Below are positions 1 to 7,319 of a stretch of 11,155 nucleotides of DNA, in pieces. Each line of letters begins with the position of its first letter. The first letter of the stretch is position 1. Both the position numbers and the translations under genes were made by a program. The notes below the pieces were generated by a model. It had not been told where the DNA came from. It worked only from the letters and a program-made list of their open reading frames with translations, and made no database searches. The stretch is from SIAJ01 sp036266155. Lineage in GTDB: Bacteria > Planctomycetota > Planctomycetia > Gemmatales > Gemmataceae. The stretch is taken from positions 1-11,155 of the forward strand of contig DATANR010000286.1 of NCBI GenBank assembly GCA_036266155.1, read 5' to 3'.

Positions 1-341
1 AGGTCGAGCTTCCCGTTGGTAATCCCAACGACGACCTCGCGGCCCATGATCGTCCGCTTGAGGTGAGCGTCGGCATTGTCTTCGCCGGTCCGATTGTGGT
101 GATAGAAATTGGGGTCCGGGTTGAACGGCGCGAGCTTCTCCAGCCAGATGCCGAAGTCGTGATGGAGGCCGCGCTCATTGTCGTTCACGAAGACGCTGCT
201 GGTGATGTGCATCGAATTGACGAGCACGATCCCTTCGCGGACGCCCGACTTGCCGACCGCGTCCTCGACCTGAGGCGTCAGATGGACGAAGCCCATTTTC
301 TCGGAATGGTGAATGGTCAGGTATTTGGTCTGGGATTTCAT
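1..341 (-). CDS. YjbQ family (UPF0047) protein, 3' end off the window
   Basis: The first 113 residues are visible; the C-terminus lies beyond position 1. The protein matches the YjbQ/UPF0047 family, small proteins of about 130-140 residues for which secondary thiamine-phosphate synthase activity has been reported in some members. Visible family hallmarks are MHITSS (residues 44-49), NDNE (53-56), a Tyr-His-His (80-82) and GEDNADAHLK (86-95), followed by the strand leading to GxxxG-type ITNGKLDL. The His and acidic residues of these blocks form the conserved pocket in the family. I chose the ATG at 341-339 because the family fold begins only a few residues later. An in-frame GTG at 410-408 would add about 23 residues without family resemblance. 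No strong Shine-Dalgarno precedes the ATG. It is divergent from the flavodoxin-like gene. The family assignment is secure; the cellular role is not. Confidence 0.9.
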   Translation of the reverse strand, partial: MKSQTKYLTIHHSEKMGFVHLTPQVEDAVGKSGVREGIVLVNSMHITSSVFVNDNERGLHHDFGIWLEKLAPFNPDPNFYHHNRTGEDNADAHLKRTIMGREVVVGITNGKLD

Positions 342-425
342 GTGCGACCAGTCGTTGTTTGCGCGCGTCAGATTTCGTTTTAGGTGATCTGATGCGATCG
401 GTCGAAGCACTGCGTGGTTGAAAAT

Positions 426-430
426 GGAGG
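426..430 (+). promoter_or_regulatory. Shine-Dalgarno GGAGG for the flavodoxin-like gene
   Basis: GGAGG lies five bases before a GTG at 436. The candidate upstream starts (TTG 418, ATG 424) have no purine-rich motif in front of them. This site therefore favours GTG 436, which also places the beta strand VLVLY of the flavodoxin fold right after the initiator. Confidence 0.6.
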
Positions 431-435
431 AACTC

Positions 436-993
436 GTGGGCAAGGTGTTGGTTCTCTATCACTCGTTGAGCGGCAACACCGCGAAGATGGCCCGGCTCGT
501 CGTGGAGGGAGCGGAGCTGATCCCCGGCACCGAGGTGCGCGTGCGCGAGGTCGAGTCCGCCACGCCTGCCGACATCTACTGGTGCGACGGCCTTGCTGTC
601 GGCAGCCCGACCAACATGGGTGTGCTGTCCTGGCAGATGAAGCGCTTCTGGGACGAGGCGATGTTCCATCACTGGGGCAAGGTGGACGGCAAGCTGGCGT
701 GTGCGTTCTCGTCGAGCGGCGGGTGGGGCGGCGGAGCGGAGATCGCCTGCCAGTCGATCCAGATGGTGCTGATGAACTTTGGCTTCCTCGTGTTCGGCGT
801 CACCGACTACGCGGGCAAGACGATGACCTGTCACTATGGCGCGATCGCCGCGAAAGAGCCGCGCGACGCGGATGTCCAGCAATCCTGTCGGCTTCTCGGT
901 CGACGGCTCGCCGAGTGGGTCGCGGTCGTGGCCGATGGCAGGAAGAACGAACATCCGCTCGCCAAGCCTGAGTTGCGGACGCTGCCGGGATAG
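436..993 (+). CDS. WrbA-like flavodoxin-fold FMN protein, probable NAD(P)H:quinone oxidoreductase
   Basis: The predicted protein is 185 residues with a flavodoxin fold and no signal peptide, so it should be cytoplasmic. The FMN phosphate-binding loop is SLSGNT (residues 10-15), following strand KVLVLYH. The second FMN loop is GSPTNMG (56-62) and the third is SSSGGWGGG (92-100), preceded by WGKVDGKLA as in WrbA (W..G.L.GK). WrbA-family enzymes reduce quinones by two electrons using NAD(P)H and FMN, which limits semiquinone and oxidative stress. The WrbA pattern GTPTRFGN is altered here to GSPTNMGV, and the length is slightly below the ~198 residues of E. coli WrbA, so it may be a sister family. 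GTG 436 is chosen on its Shine-Dalgarno; ATG 424 is the alternative. The gene is separated by 87 nt from dnaX and need not share its transcript. Confidence 0.82.
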   Translation: MGKVLVLYHSLSGNTAKMARLVVEGAELIPGTEVRVREVESATPADIYWCDGLAVGSPTNMGVLSWQMKRFWDEAMFHHWGKVDGKLACAFSSSGGWGGGAEIACQSIQMVLMNFGFLVFGVTDYAGKTMTCHYGAIAAKEPRDADVQQSCRLLGRRLAEWVAVVADGRKNEHPLAKPELRTLPG

Positions 994-1080
994 GCGCGAT
1001 CGCGTCGCGTCCGGACCAGTCCATAAAACGACAACGACAGGGAATCGATTTCACCACGGCGAGCGGTCGTTCAGGAACCA

Positions 1081-2874
1081 ATGGCCAAGAGCAAAGCAGC
1101 ACCGACGGCAGCGCCTCCACCGGAGACGAGTGGCGAATACACCGTCGTCGCGCGGCGCTATCGGCCACAGCAGTTTGCCGACCTCGTTGGCCAGGAGCCG
1201 GTCGCCAAGGCGCTGGTCAATGCGATCCAAACCAACCGCGTCGCCCATGCCTACCTGTTCACAGGCGTGCGCGGCGTCGGCAAGACCTCCGCGGCACGCA
1301 TTCTCGCCAAGGCCCTCAATTGCATGAAGGGCCCGACGCCGACGCCGTGCGATCAGTGCGATTTTTGCAAGGCCATCGCTGAGGGTCAGGACGTCGACGT
1401 TCTGGAAATCAATGGCGCCGACAATCGCGGCATCGACGAAATTCGGACCATACGTAACAACGTCGCCACGCGGCCGCAGCGGGCACGGTACAAGATCTAC
1501 ATCATCGACGAAGTCCACATGTTGACGCCGCCGGCGTTCAACGCCTTGTTGAAGACACTGGAGGAGCCGCCGCCGCACGTCAAATTCATCTTGGCCACGA
1601 CCGACGTGCAGAAGATTCCGCTGACGATCCTTTCACGCTGTCAGCGCTTCGACTTCGGCGGCATCAACACGACGCGGATTCTGGCGACGCTCAAGGACGT
1701 CGTTACGCGTGAAGGGGTGAAGGCCGACGACGACGCGTTGCGAATCATCGCGCGCCGGGCCGCCGGCTCGATGCGCGATGCCCAATCGTTGCTCGAACAA
1801 TTGTTGTCGTTCGGCGACAAATTGACCGTCGACGTGGTCCATTCGATCCTCGGTACCGCGGCCGACGAACGCGTGGTGGCGATCGCGGCGGCGGTGCTCA
1901 GCAAAGAGCCCAAGCAGGCGCTGGAACTGGTCGCCCGCTGTGCCGACGAGGGGCTGCAACTGGGCGAACTGCTCGACCAGTTGATCGAATATTGGCGCGG
2001 GCTGATGTTGCTGAATTGCACCAGTGGTGAGGCGGCATCGGACCTGACCGTCGCCGATCCACATCGCGATTCAGTCAAGGCACAGGCCCAGGCGATGACT
2101 CTCGACACCATTCTGGCCGGCCTCGATGTGCTAACCACGACAAAGAGCCGGTTGCGGACGAGCAGTCACGGACAGGTGCTGTTGGAAATGACCATCGTTC
2201 GCTTGAGTCGACTCGATGAACTGGTTCCGGTGGCACAGCTCTCAATGTGGCTGAGCCAGCCGGGTTCGGCTCCCAATACATCGAAACCACGGATGATGGG
2301 TTCCGCGGCACCGGCAATGGACGATTCAAAAAAAAACGGCCTGATTAGCTCTTCAGCGAATCTACGGCTGAGCTCAAACGGCACCATTTCACCACCGTCC
2401 GCCGCCCCGACGGCGACCAATCTTATCGACGCAAACCTTGTTGAGATATGGGATAAGGTCAAAATCGACGTTGGGCATATGTTCGCCGCGGAACTTGGCA
2501 AGGCCGGCACGCCTGCAATTGTCGGGCCAAGAGTGCTGGTGCTTCGATTTCCGAATGGGTACAATCACGCGTATGAGTTCTGCAAGGAGTCGGCGAAGAC
2601 CGCCCGTGTCGAGGCGGCGCTAAAGGCGGCGACCGGCCAGGACTGGGCGTTGCGATTCGAGTTGGTCGCCGGCCCAGCCGCGGCGCCGGCGAAGCCGCTT
2701 GTGTCCGCGAAGGACCGTGAACGCCGGGCGCTGGAAACGCCGTTGCTGAGTGAGATTGTCAGCCGGCTCGAGGGTCGGCTGCTCAAGATGGATGAGGGGT
2801 TTGGCGAGATTTCGGCCGCGGCAGAGCCGGTGGAGATAGCCGACCCGCAAGTCGGCGAGACCGATAGTGAATGA
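1081..2874 (+). CDS. dnaX: DNA polymerase III subunit tau/gamma
   Basis: The 597-residue protein is the tau clamp-loader subunit, which loads the sliding clamp and, in full-length form, bridges polymerase and helicase. The visible AAA+ features are Walker A GVRGVGKT (62-69), a zinc-binding module with C81, C90, C93 and C96, Walker B ending in D143-E144, sensor 1 around LATTD (171-175), the SRC motif (185-187) used for trans ATP hydrolysis, and sensor 2 GSMRDAQ with R232. The collar domain follows to about residue 370. A Ser/Pro/Ala-rich linker (about 390-445) then leads to a C-terminal domain (about 446-550) that resembles the tau-specific region. An AGGA at 1073-1076 precedes the ATG. A run of nine A's at 2328-2336 probably generates a shorter gamma form (separate entry). 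It is the first gene of the dnaX-ybaB-recR-rpoN cluster. Confidence 0.98.
   Translation: MAKSKAAPTAAPPPETSGEYTVVARRYRPQQFADLVGQEPVAKALVNAIQTNRVAHAYLFTGVRGVGKTSAARILAKALNCMKGPTPTPCDQCDFCKAIAEGQDVDVLEINGADNRGIDEIRTIRNNVATRPQRARYKIYIIDEVHMLTPPAFNALLKTLEEPPPHVKFILATTDVQKIPLTILSRCQRFDFGGINTTRILATLKDVVTREGVKADDDALRIIARRAAGSMRDAQSLLEQLLSFGDKLTVDVVHSILGTAADERVVAIAAAVLSKEPKQALELVARCADEGLQLGELLDQLIEYWRGLMLLNCTSGEAASDLTVADPHRDSVKAQAQAMTLDTILAGLDVLTTTKSRLRTSSHGQVLLEMTIVRLSRLDELVPVAQLSMWLSQPGSAPNTSKPRMMGSAAPAMDDSKKNGLISSSANLRLSSNGTISPPSAAPTATNLIDANLVEIWDKVKIDVGHMFAAELGKAGTPAIVGPRVLVLRFPNGYNHAYEFCKESAKTARVEAALKAATGQDWALRFELVAGPAAAPAKPLVSAKDRERRALETPLLSEIVSRLEGRLLKMDEGFGEISAAAEPVEIADPQVGETDSE
2328..2348 (+). 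other. A9 slippage/frameshift site in dnaX with immediate stops in both other frames
   Basis: Nine consecutive A's (2328-2336) are read in frame as TCA AAA AAA AAC. They contain the heptamers A AAA AAA and A AAA AAC in the correct phase for a -1 shift. A -1 ribosomal shift, or one extra A in the mRNA, gives Lys-Arg-Pro-Asp and then TAG at 2346-2348, making a product of 422 residues. A +1 shift, or loss of one A, gives Thr-Ala and then TGA at 2342-2344, making 420 residues. Both products keep the AAA+ and collar domains and lose the tau-specific C-terminus, exactly like gamma. A9 with stops in the other frames is the known Thermus thermophilus dnaX transcriptional-slippage design; E. coli dnaX instead uses A AAA AAG with ribosomal shifting. 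A possible stem follows (AGCT 2347-2350 plus CAGC 2354-2357, pairing with GCTGAGCT 2367-2374). There is no good Shine-Dalgarno-like stimulator upstream. Confidence 0.75.
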
Positions 2875-2881
2875 TTGCCCC

Positions 2882-2886
2882 AGGAG
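2882..2886 (+). promoter_or_regulatory. Shine-Dalgarno AGGAG for ybaB
   Basis: AGGAG sits seven bases before the ATG at 2894 and decides between this start and an in-frame GTG at 2867, which would overlap the end of dnaX. The nine residues added by the GTG start do not look like YbaB, whose family proteins begin close to the MFKxLGxMM segment. Confidence 0.7.
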
Positions 2887-2893
2887 CAGCAAC

Positions 2894-3235
2894 ATGTTCA
2901 AGGAACTCGGGCAGATGATGGGGATGATGAAGAATCTGCCCAAGCTGCAGGCGGCGATGCAGGAGATGCAGCAGCGGCTCGGCCAGATTGCTTGTGAAGG
3001 CAACGCTGGAGCCGGCATGGTCGTCGTCACCGTCAATGGCCGCCTGGAGGTCATCAAGTGTGCGATCTCCGATGAGGCTATGAAGCTGGGCGACCGCGAC
3101 ATGCTCGCGGACCTGGTCATCGCGGCGACGAACATGGCGCTCGCCAAGGCCCGCGAGGAAGTCGCGAAAGCGAGCCAGTCAGCTGCGTCGGACGCAGGAA
3201 TCTCGTTGCCGCCGGGGATGCTGCAAGGAATGTAG
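2894..3235 (+). CDS. ybaB: YbaB/EbfC family nucleoid-associated protein
   Basis: The 113-residue protein has the typical YbaB/EbfC length and layout: a Met-rich N-terminal helix (MFKELGQMMGMMKNLPKLQ), a Gln/Glu-rich helix (AAMQEMQQRL), a central beta sheet with GAGMVVVTVNGRLEV (36-50) and a C-terminal helix rich in Ala, Lys and Glu, ending in a Gly/Pro/Met tail. Family members are homodimers that bind DNA and associate with the nucleoid. The gene lies between dnaX and recR in many bacteria and does so here, with 19 nt to dnaX and 10 nt to recR, which fits one transcript. No catalytic function is expected. The family call is firm. Confidence 0.95.
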   Translation: MFKELGQMMGMMKNLPKLQAAMQEMQQRLGQIACEGNAGAGMVVVTVNGRLEVIKCAISDEAMKLGDRDMLADLVIAATNMALAKAREEVAKASQSAASDAGISLPPGMLQGM

Positions 3236-3245
3236 GGGAATCAGG

Positions 3246-3845
3246 GTGAATGAGGCGTCGGGAGTCATCGGCAAGCTGGTTCAGGAGTTGACCAAGCTCC
3301 CGGGAATCGGTCCCAAGTCGGCGGAGCGGATCGCTCACTTCCTGTTGGCCGGCGACCGCAAGGACGCACGGCTGCTGGCGGAAGCCCTGACGGCGGTGGC
3401 CGATCAGGTGCGGCAGTGCAAAGAGTGTTTCAATCTGACTGACGCCGAGTTGTGTACCGTCTGTGCCGATCCGCGGCGTGACCCGGCAATGATCTGCGTG
3501 GTCGAGACGCCGCGCGATCTGAGTATCTTCGAGCGGGCGGGCAACTTCCGCGGCAAGTATCACGTTCTCGGCGGCCGGCTCGCCCCGCTCGACAACGTCG
3601 GCCCTGACCGGCTGACCTTCGACGCCTTGCTAAAACGCGTTCAGGCCGGCGGGGTAAGCGAGGTGATTTTGGCAACCAGTCCGACGATGGAAGGCGATGG
3701 GACCGCGCTCTTTGCGGCCAATCTTTTGTCTGGAACGGGAGTCGCAGTCACGCGTTTGGCACGCGGATTGCCGTCGGGTTCATCCCTGGAAATCGCGAAC
3801 GCCCAGATGCTCGCGGATGCGCTGGATGGGCGACGAACGTTTTAG
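3246..3845 (+). CDS. recR: Recombination protein RecR
   Basis: The 199-residue protein has the standard RecR length. RecR acts with RecO (and RecF) to load RecA on gapped DNA during recombinational repair. Visible parts in order are the helix-hairpin-helix LPGIGPKSAERIA (18-30), a four-cysteine zinc finger with C58, C61, C70 and C73, the Toprim domain beginning at ICVVE (83-87) with the following D91, YHVLGG and the APLDNVGPDRL segment, then the strand VILATSPTMEGD and the C-terminal LARGLPSGSSLEIAN block that forms the Walker B-like region. The start is a GTG with GGGGA (3235-3239) six bases upstream, overlapping the ybaB stop. The gene is 29 nt from rpoN. Confidence 0.97.
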   Translation: MNEASGVIGKLVQELTKLPGIGPKSAERIAHFLLAGDRKDARLLAEALTAVADQVRQCKECFNLTDAELCTVCADPRRDPAMICVVETPRDLSIFERAGNFRGKYHVLGGRLAPLDNVGPDRLTFDALLKRVQAGGVSEVILATSPTMEGDGTALFAANLLSGTGVAVTRLARGLPSGSSLEIANAQMLADALDGRRTF

Positions 3846-3862
3846 GCAAACGGCAATCGTTA

Positions 3863-3868
3863 GAGGTG
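3863..3868 (+). promoter_or_regulatory. Shine-Dalgarno GAGGTG for rpoN
   Basis: GAGGTG lies six bases before the ATG at 3875. An in-frame GTG at 3866 sits inside this motif and so is an unlikely start. The protein from ATG 3875 begins MKIGLGFEARQ, as RpoN proteins usually do. Confidence 0.6.
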
Positions 3869-3874
3869 GGCTTC

Positions 3875-5431
3875 ATGAAGATCGGCCTCGGATTCGAAGC
3901 TCGGCAGACAATGGGCCTCAAGCAGGTCCTGGCGCCGCGCATGATCCAGTCGATGGAGATTTTGCAGCTGCCGATTGCTGCGCTCCAGGAGCGCATCGAG
4001 AAGGAGTTGCAAGAAAATCCGATGCTGGAGTTGAAGGACACGGCCCCAGTCACGGAAGCCGAATCGGCCGAGGCCGATGCGACGGCCGACGCGATCGTCG
4101 CCGACGGGCCGCCCGCCGAAGAGACTTTCAACCCGGAAGCACCGCTCAAGCACGACGCCGCCGACCCCGGCGCCGAATTGGAGTTCAAACGCCTTGAACA
4201 ACTCGACCGCGACTGGGACGGCGCTTTCAACGAAGACGAGCATCGGCCGAGTCGGGCGGCCATGGACGAATTGGGCGACCGCAAGCTCGATGCGATGCAG
4301 AACATTGTCGAGCGGCCGCAGTCGCTTCAGGACCACTTGGCCGAACAACTCGCCGACCTCGAATTGAACGAGGCCGACAAGCTGCTGGCCCTACACATCA
4401 TTTCGTTCATCGATCGTATCGGGTACGTCGGCCGGCGAAATGATCGCGATGAATTTTTGCCCGTGTCGCTCCTGGAGATCGCCACGTCCTTCGAGCCGGC
4501 GCCCACGCCGGAGCGCGTCGAACAGGTCCTGCACACGGTGCAGCAACTCGATCCGCCGGGCGTCGCGGCACGCGACCTGCGCGAGTGCCTGCTTCTGCAA
4601 CTCACGGACGAGATCCCGCACCGCGACCTGGTCCGCAAGATCATCCTGGACCACTTGGAGGACGTGCAACACAACCGCCTGCCGGCCATCCACAAGCGGA
4701 CCGGGGCCGATCTGGAACACATCCGCGAGGCGATCGAGGCCCTCCGGCACCTGAACCCCAAGCCGGGCAACCAGTTCTCGGCCGAGGAAACCCGGTACGT
4801 CACGCCGGACGTGATCATCGAAAAGAACGAGGAAGGTGAGTACGACATCCGGCTCACGGACGACTGGGCCCCGCGGCTCAACATTCCGCGGCGCCATTAC
4901 CTGATGTACAAGAACCGCGACACGGACCCGCAGACGCGCGAGTATCTGAAGAAGAAACTGCAATCGGCGGAGTGGCTCAAGGATGCCATCGAACAGCGCC
5001 GCAATACGTTGGCCCGCGTGACACGGGCCATCGTCGGCCGACAGAGAGCGTTCCTCGATATCGGACCGGACCACATCGAACCGCTGAAGATGCAGCAGAT
5101 CGCCGACGAGGTTGGCGTTCACGTGACAACGGTCAGCCGGGCCGTCGACGACAAGTGGGTAATGACGTCGCGCGGCGTGTTCCCACTCAAGCGCTTCTTC
5201 GTGGGCGCCGCCACCAACAAGGAAACCGGCGAGCAGATTCCCTGGGAGAAGGTCAAGAAGGCGCTGCTCGACATGGTCCACGAGGAAGACAAGCAGAACC
5301 CGCTCTCCGACGAGGATCTCGAGGAGCGCTTGCAAAAGGCCGGCTACCCGGTGAAACGGCGAACCGTCACCAAGTACCGCAAGCTTCTCAACATTCCGTC
5401 GAGCCGCGAACGCAAGGAATGGACCGAGTAG
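3875..5431 (+). CDS. rpoN: RNA polymerase sigma-54 factor RpoN
   Basis: The 518-residue protein is sigma-54, which directs RNA polymerase to -24/-12 promoters and needs enhancer-binding AAA+ activators. Region I is residues 1-50, with the Gln/Leu-rich LKQVLAPRMIQSMEILQLP and ENPMLEL. Region II is an acidic linker (about 51-110, rich in Glu, Asp and Ala). The core-binding domain follows with SLQDHLAEQL and AARDLRECLLLQL. The C-terminal DNA-binding part has a helix-turn-helix MQQIADEVGVHVTTVSRAV (from about 406), the FPLKRFF block, and the RpoN box KRRTVTKYRK (494-503), close to the consensus ARRTVAKYR. All key regions are present, so it should be functional. It is the fourth gene of the dnaX cluster, away from its common proteobacterial neighbours (lptB, hpf, ptsN). 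Confidence 0.97.
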   Translation: MKIGLGFEARQTMGLKQVLAPRMIQSMEILQLPIAALQERIEKELQENPMLELKDTAPVTEAESAEADATADAIVADGPPAEETFNPEAPLKHDAADPGAELEFKRLEQLDRDWDGAFNEDEHRPSRAAMDELGDRKLDAMQNIVERPQSLQDHLAEQLADLELNEADKLLALHIISFIDRIGYVGRRNDRDEFLPVSLLEIATSFEPAPTPERVEQVLHTVQQLDPPGVAARDLRECLLLQLTDEIPHRDLVRKIILDHLEDVQHNRLPAIHKRTGADLEHIREAIEALRHLNPKPGNQFSAEETRYVTPDVIIEKNEEGEYDIRLTDDWAPRLNIPRRHYLMYKNRDTDPQTREYLKKKLQSAEWLKDAIEQRRNTLARVTRAIVGRQRAFLDIGPDHIEPLKMQQIADEVGVHVTTVSRAVDDKWVMTSRGVFPLKRFFVGAATNKETGEQIPWEKVKKALLDMVHEEDKQNPLSDEDLEERLQKAGYPVKRRTVTKYRKLLNIPSSRERKEWTE

Positions 5432-5443
5432 ACCAGCGCCGGC

Positions 5444-5460
5444 GCCGCTCAGCTCGCGGC
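5444..5460. terminator. Possible weak bidirectional terminator hairpin
   Basis: The 31-nt space between the convergent stops of rpoN and the FG-GAP gene holds a GCCGC/GCGGC stem with a seven-base loop (5444-5448 with 5456-5460), directly after the palindrome GCGCCGGCGC (5436-5445). There is no T-run on either side, so a classical intrinsic terminator is doubtful. The position between converging genes is the main support. Confidence 0.25.
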
Positions 5461-5462
5461 AC

Positions 5463-7319
5463 CTACTCTTTCGGCTCCGTCACCGCAACAACCTTATCAA
5501 GCTCCGGCGCCGCAAGCGTCTGTTTCTTGCCGCTCGGCCACGTGATCTCGACCTTGTCGATCTTCGCACGGTCGCCGAGGCCGAAGTGCAGCACCTTGGA
5601 TGACTGAGCCAAGTAGCCGCATGCCGAACTGAGTTGCCGGGTCATGATTTCGTTGCCGACGTAGAGGCGAGCAACGGCCCCGATCGCGTCGCGATTGCTC
5701 TTGGTGCCGGTCAATTTCAGTTCGAGATAGTGGCCGCCCTTGCCGATGTTCTTGAAGTAATACGGGTGATCATTGAAGTTGTTGACGATCAAATCGAGCC
5801 GGCCGTTGTGGCTGAAGTCCGCGATGGCCGCCGAGCGTGAACTGCGCGGCGCGTCCTTGCCGCCGATTTTGTCCGGGAGATTGATCCCCTTGCTCGGCGG
5901 CTCAATTCCTAATTCTTTGGCTCGATCGACAAAGTTTTCCTTGCCGTCGTTCATCATCAACAGGTTGGGCCAGTAGTTGAACGGATAGCCCATGCCGCCC
6001 GTGATAAAGAGATCGACGAGGCCGTCATTGTTGAAATCGCCGGCGGCAATGCCCCAGGGCCAGAAGTTCTCGAGGTTGGTCGGACCGGACATTTCAACAA
6101 ACTTTCCGCCGCCCAGGTTCTTGTGAAACGTGTTGCCGAAGACGACTTCGTCGGTCTTCATCTGCACGAGATCGTGAAACCGTCGCCCGGCCTCGACACC
6201 CTGGGCATAGCGTGGATCGCGTTCGTCGAAAGGAACTCCTAGATAGGGGTTCTTCTTCTTGGGGTCGATGGTGCTGAGATCGTAATCAGGCGACGGCAGC
6301 CACATGTCGGAGTGCATGTCGACGATGTACAAGTCGAGCAGGCCCTTGTTGCCGCTATCGAAGACATTGGCGCCCATGCCGCCCCACGGCGTCTTGCCAA
6401 GCACTTCCTTGGTGACCTCCTTGAATTTGAAATTGCCAAGATTCTTGTAGAGCTGCGCCCGGCCGAACATGTTGGAAACGACGACGTCCATCAACCCGTC
6501 GCCGTCGTAGTCGAACGGACAGGCATCCGACGCCCAACCCAAACCTTCCAGGCCCGACTCGGGGACGACGGTGAACTTGCCCTTGCCGTCGTTGCGATAG
6601 AGGATGTTGAATTCCTTCTTGCTGCCGGCCGTCTCGAAGTAGGTCGACTTGCCGATGTGATAGCCGAGCTTCGGCTCCTGAGCTGAGAGCGTCCACTCGG
6701 CAGTCTGCGTTACCAGCAAGTCGAGATGACCGTCGTTGTTGAAATCGACGAAGTGCGCGCTCTGCGAATGCCCCTTATGGTCGAGCCCGACTTCGGCGGT
6801 CACGTCGCGGAACTTGCCGTTGCCCTCGTTGTGGAAGAGCACGTTGCCGCCGCGCGTGCTGGTCACAAATAGATCCTGCCGGCCGTCGTTGTCGTAATCG
6901 ACGAACGTTGCCGAGACACAGATGCGGTCGCCGAGAGCGACGCCGGCCTCCGCCGTTTTGTCGTCGAACGTACCGTCGCCCTTGTTGCGGAGCAGCATGT
7001 TGGGGCCAAGCTGGTTGACCAGGTAGATGTCGTCGAAGCCGTCGCCGTCGAAGTCGCCGACGGCCACGCCGCAGCCGTGATCGTAAAGATTGATCTTGAA
7101 TTTCTCGCCCTGCTCGCCCGGCAAATACTGCATCATGAACTTGATGCCGGACTCGTCGGCGGACTCCTTGAAGAGCTCCTTCCCCGTCAGCGCGGGCTTG
7201 GTATCCGGCTTCTGGTCGTAGTTCCGCACGATGAAGAACACGATCAGTCCCGCGACCGCAATGCCGACCACCGCTCCGACCACGAGAACAAGGGGGGAGT
7301 TTTTCACGATGTCACGCAC
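5463..7319 (-). CDS. Membrane-anchored FG-GAP repeat protein with C-terminal UnbV/ASPIC domain (CRTAC1-like)
   Basis: The 618-residue protein has one N-terminal membrane segment (about 9-31) followed by charged RNYDQK, so it is probably a signal anchor with the bulk of the protein outside the cytoplasmic membrane. It carries FG-GAP/VCBS beta-propeller repeats with Ca2+-type DxDxDGxxD loops at about 89-97, 141-149, 192-200, 270-278, 428-436 and 501-509; a degenerate one lies near 321-329. The C-terminal about 75 residues match the UnbV/ASPIC domain (GAVARLYVG, GYLAQSS, LHFGLGDR, VEITWPSGKKQ). A stretch of about 100 residues (330-427) separates the repeats and has few repeat features. The family is common in Planctomycetes and probably serves binding or adhesion at the cell envelope; no enzymatic role is established. 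The start is a GTG at 7319; GTG at 7307 (MKNSPLVLV) is an alternative with AGGTG upstream. It converges on rpoN. Confidence 0.88.
   Translation of the reverse strand: MRDIVKNSPLVLVVGAVVGIAVAGLIVFFIVRNYDQKPDTKPALTGKELFKESADESGIKFMMQYLPGEQGEKFKINLYDHGCGVAVGDFDGDGFDDIYLVNQLGPNMLLRNKGDGTFDDKTAEAGVALGDRICVSATFVDYDNDGRQDLFVTSTRGGNVLFHNEGNGKFRDVTAEVGLDHKGHSQSAHFVDFNNDGHLDLLVTQTAEWTLSAQEPKLGYHIGKSTYFETAGSKKEFNILYRNDGKGKFTVVPESGLEGLGWASDACPFDYDGDGLMDVVVSNMFGRAQLYKNLGNFKFKEVTKEVLGKTPWGGMGANVFDSGNKGLLDLYIVDMHSDMWLPSPDYDLSTIDPKKKNPYLGVPFDERDPRYAQGVEAGRRFHDLVQMKTDEVVFGNTFHKNLGGGKFVEMSGPTNLENFWPWGIAAGDFNNDGLVDLFITGGMGYPFNYWPNLLMMNDGKENFVDRAKELGIEPPSKGINLPDKIGGKDAPRSSRSAAIADFSHNGRLDLIVNNFNDHPYYFKNIGKGGHYLELKLTGTKSNRDAIGAVARLYVGNEIMTRQLSSACGYLAQSSKVLHFGLGDRAKIDKVEITWPSGKKQTLAAPELDKVVAVTEPKE

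Noticed and set aside
175..954. A 259-codon minus-strand frame overlapping the YjbQ and flavodoxin-like genes
   Set aside because: The product is Arg/His-rich with no fold resemblance and conflicts with two clear gene families in other frames.
995..1004. Perfect palindrome CGCGATCGCG just after the flavodoxin-like gene
   Set aside because: It has no loop or T-run, and short GC palindromes are common at this base composition, so neither a terminator nor an operator can be supported.
1051..1578. A 175-codon minus-strand frame antisense to the dnaX ATPase domain
   Set aside because: It overlaps the most conserved part of dnaX and its composition (Arg, Asp, Val rich) is that of a shadow frame.
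2328..2336. The A9 run in dnaX taken as a sequencing error or an inactivating frameshift
   Set aside because: The reading frame through the run continues into a recognisable tau C-terminal region, so nine A's is the consistent length, and the location fits programmed gamma production.
4391..5335. A 314-codon open frame on the minus strand inside rpoN
   Set aside because: It lies wholly antisense to a complete, well-conserved RpoN and encodes a protein with no recognisable domain. Long antisense frames are expected in GC-rich coding DNA.
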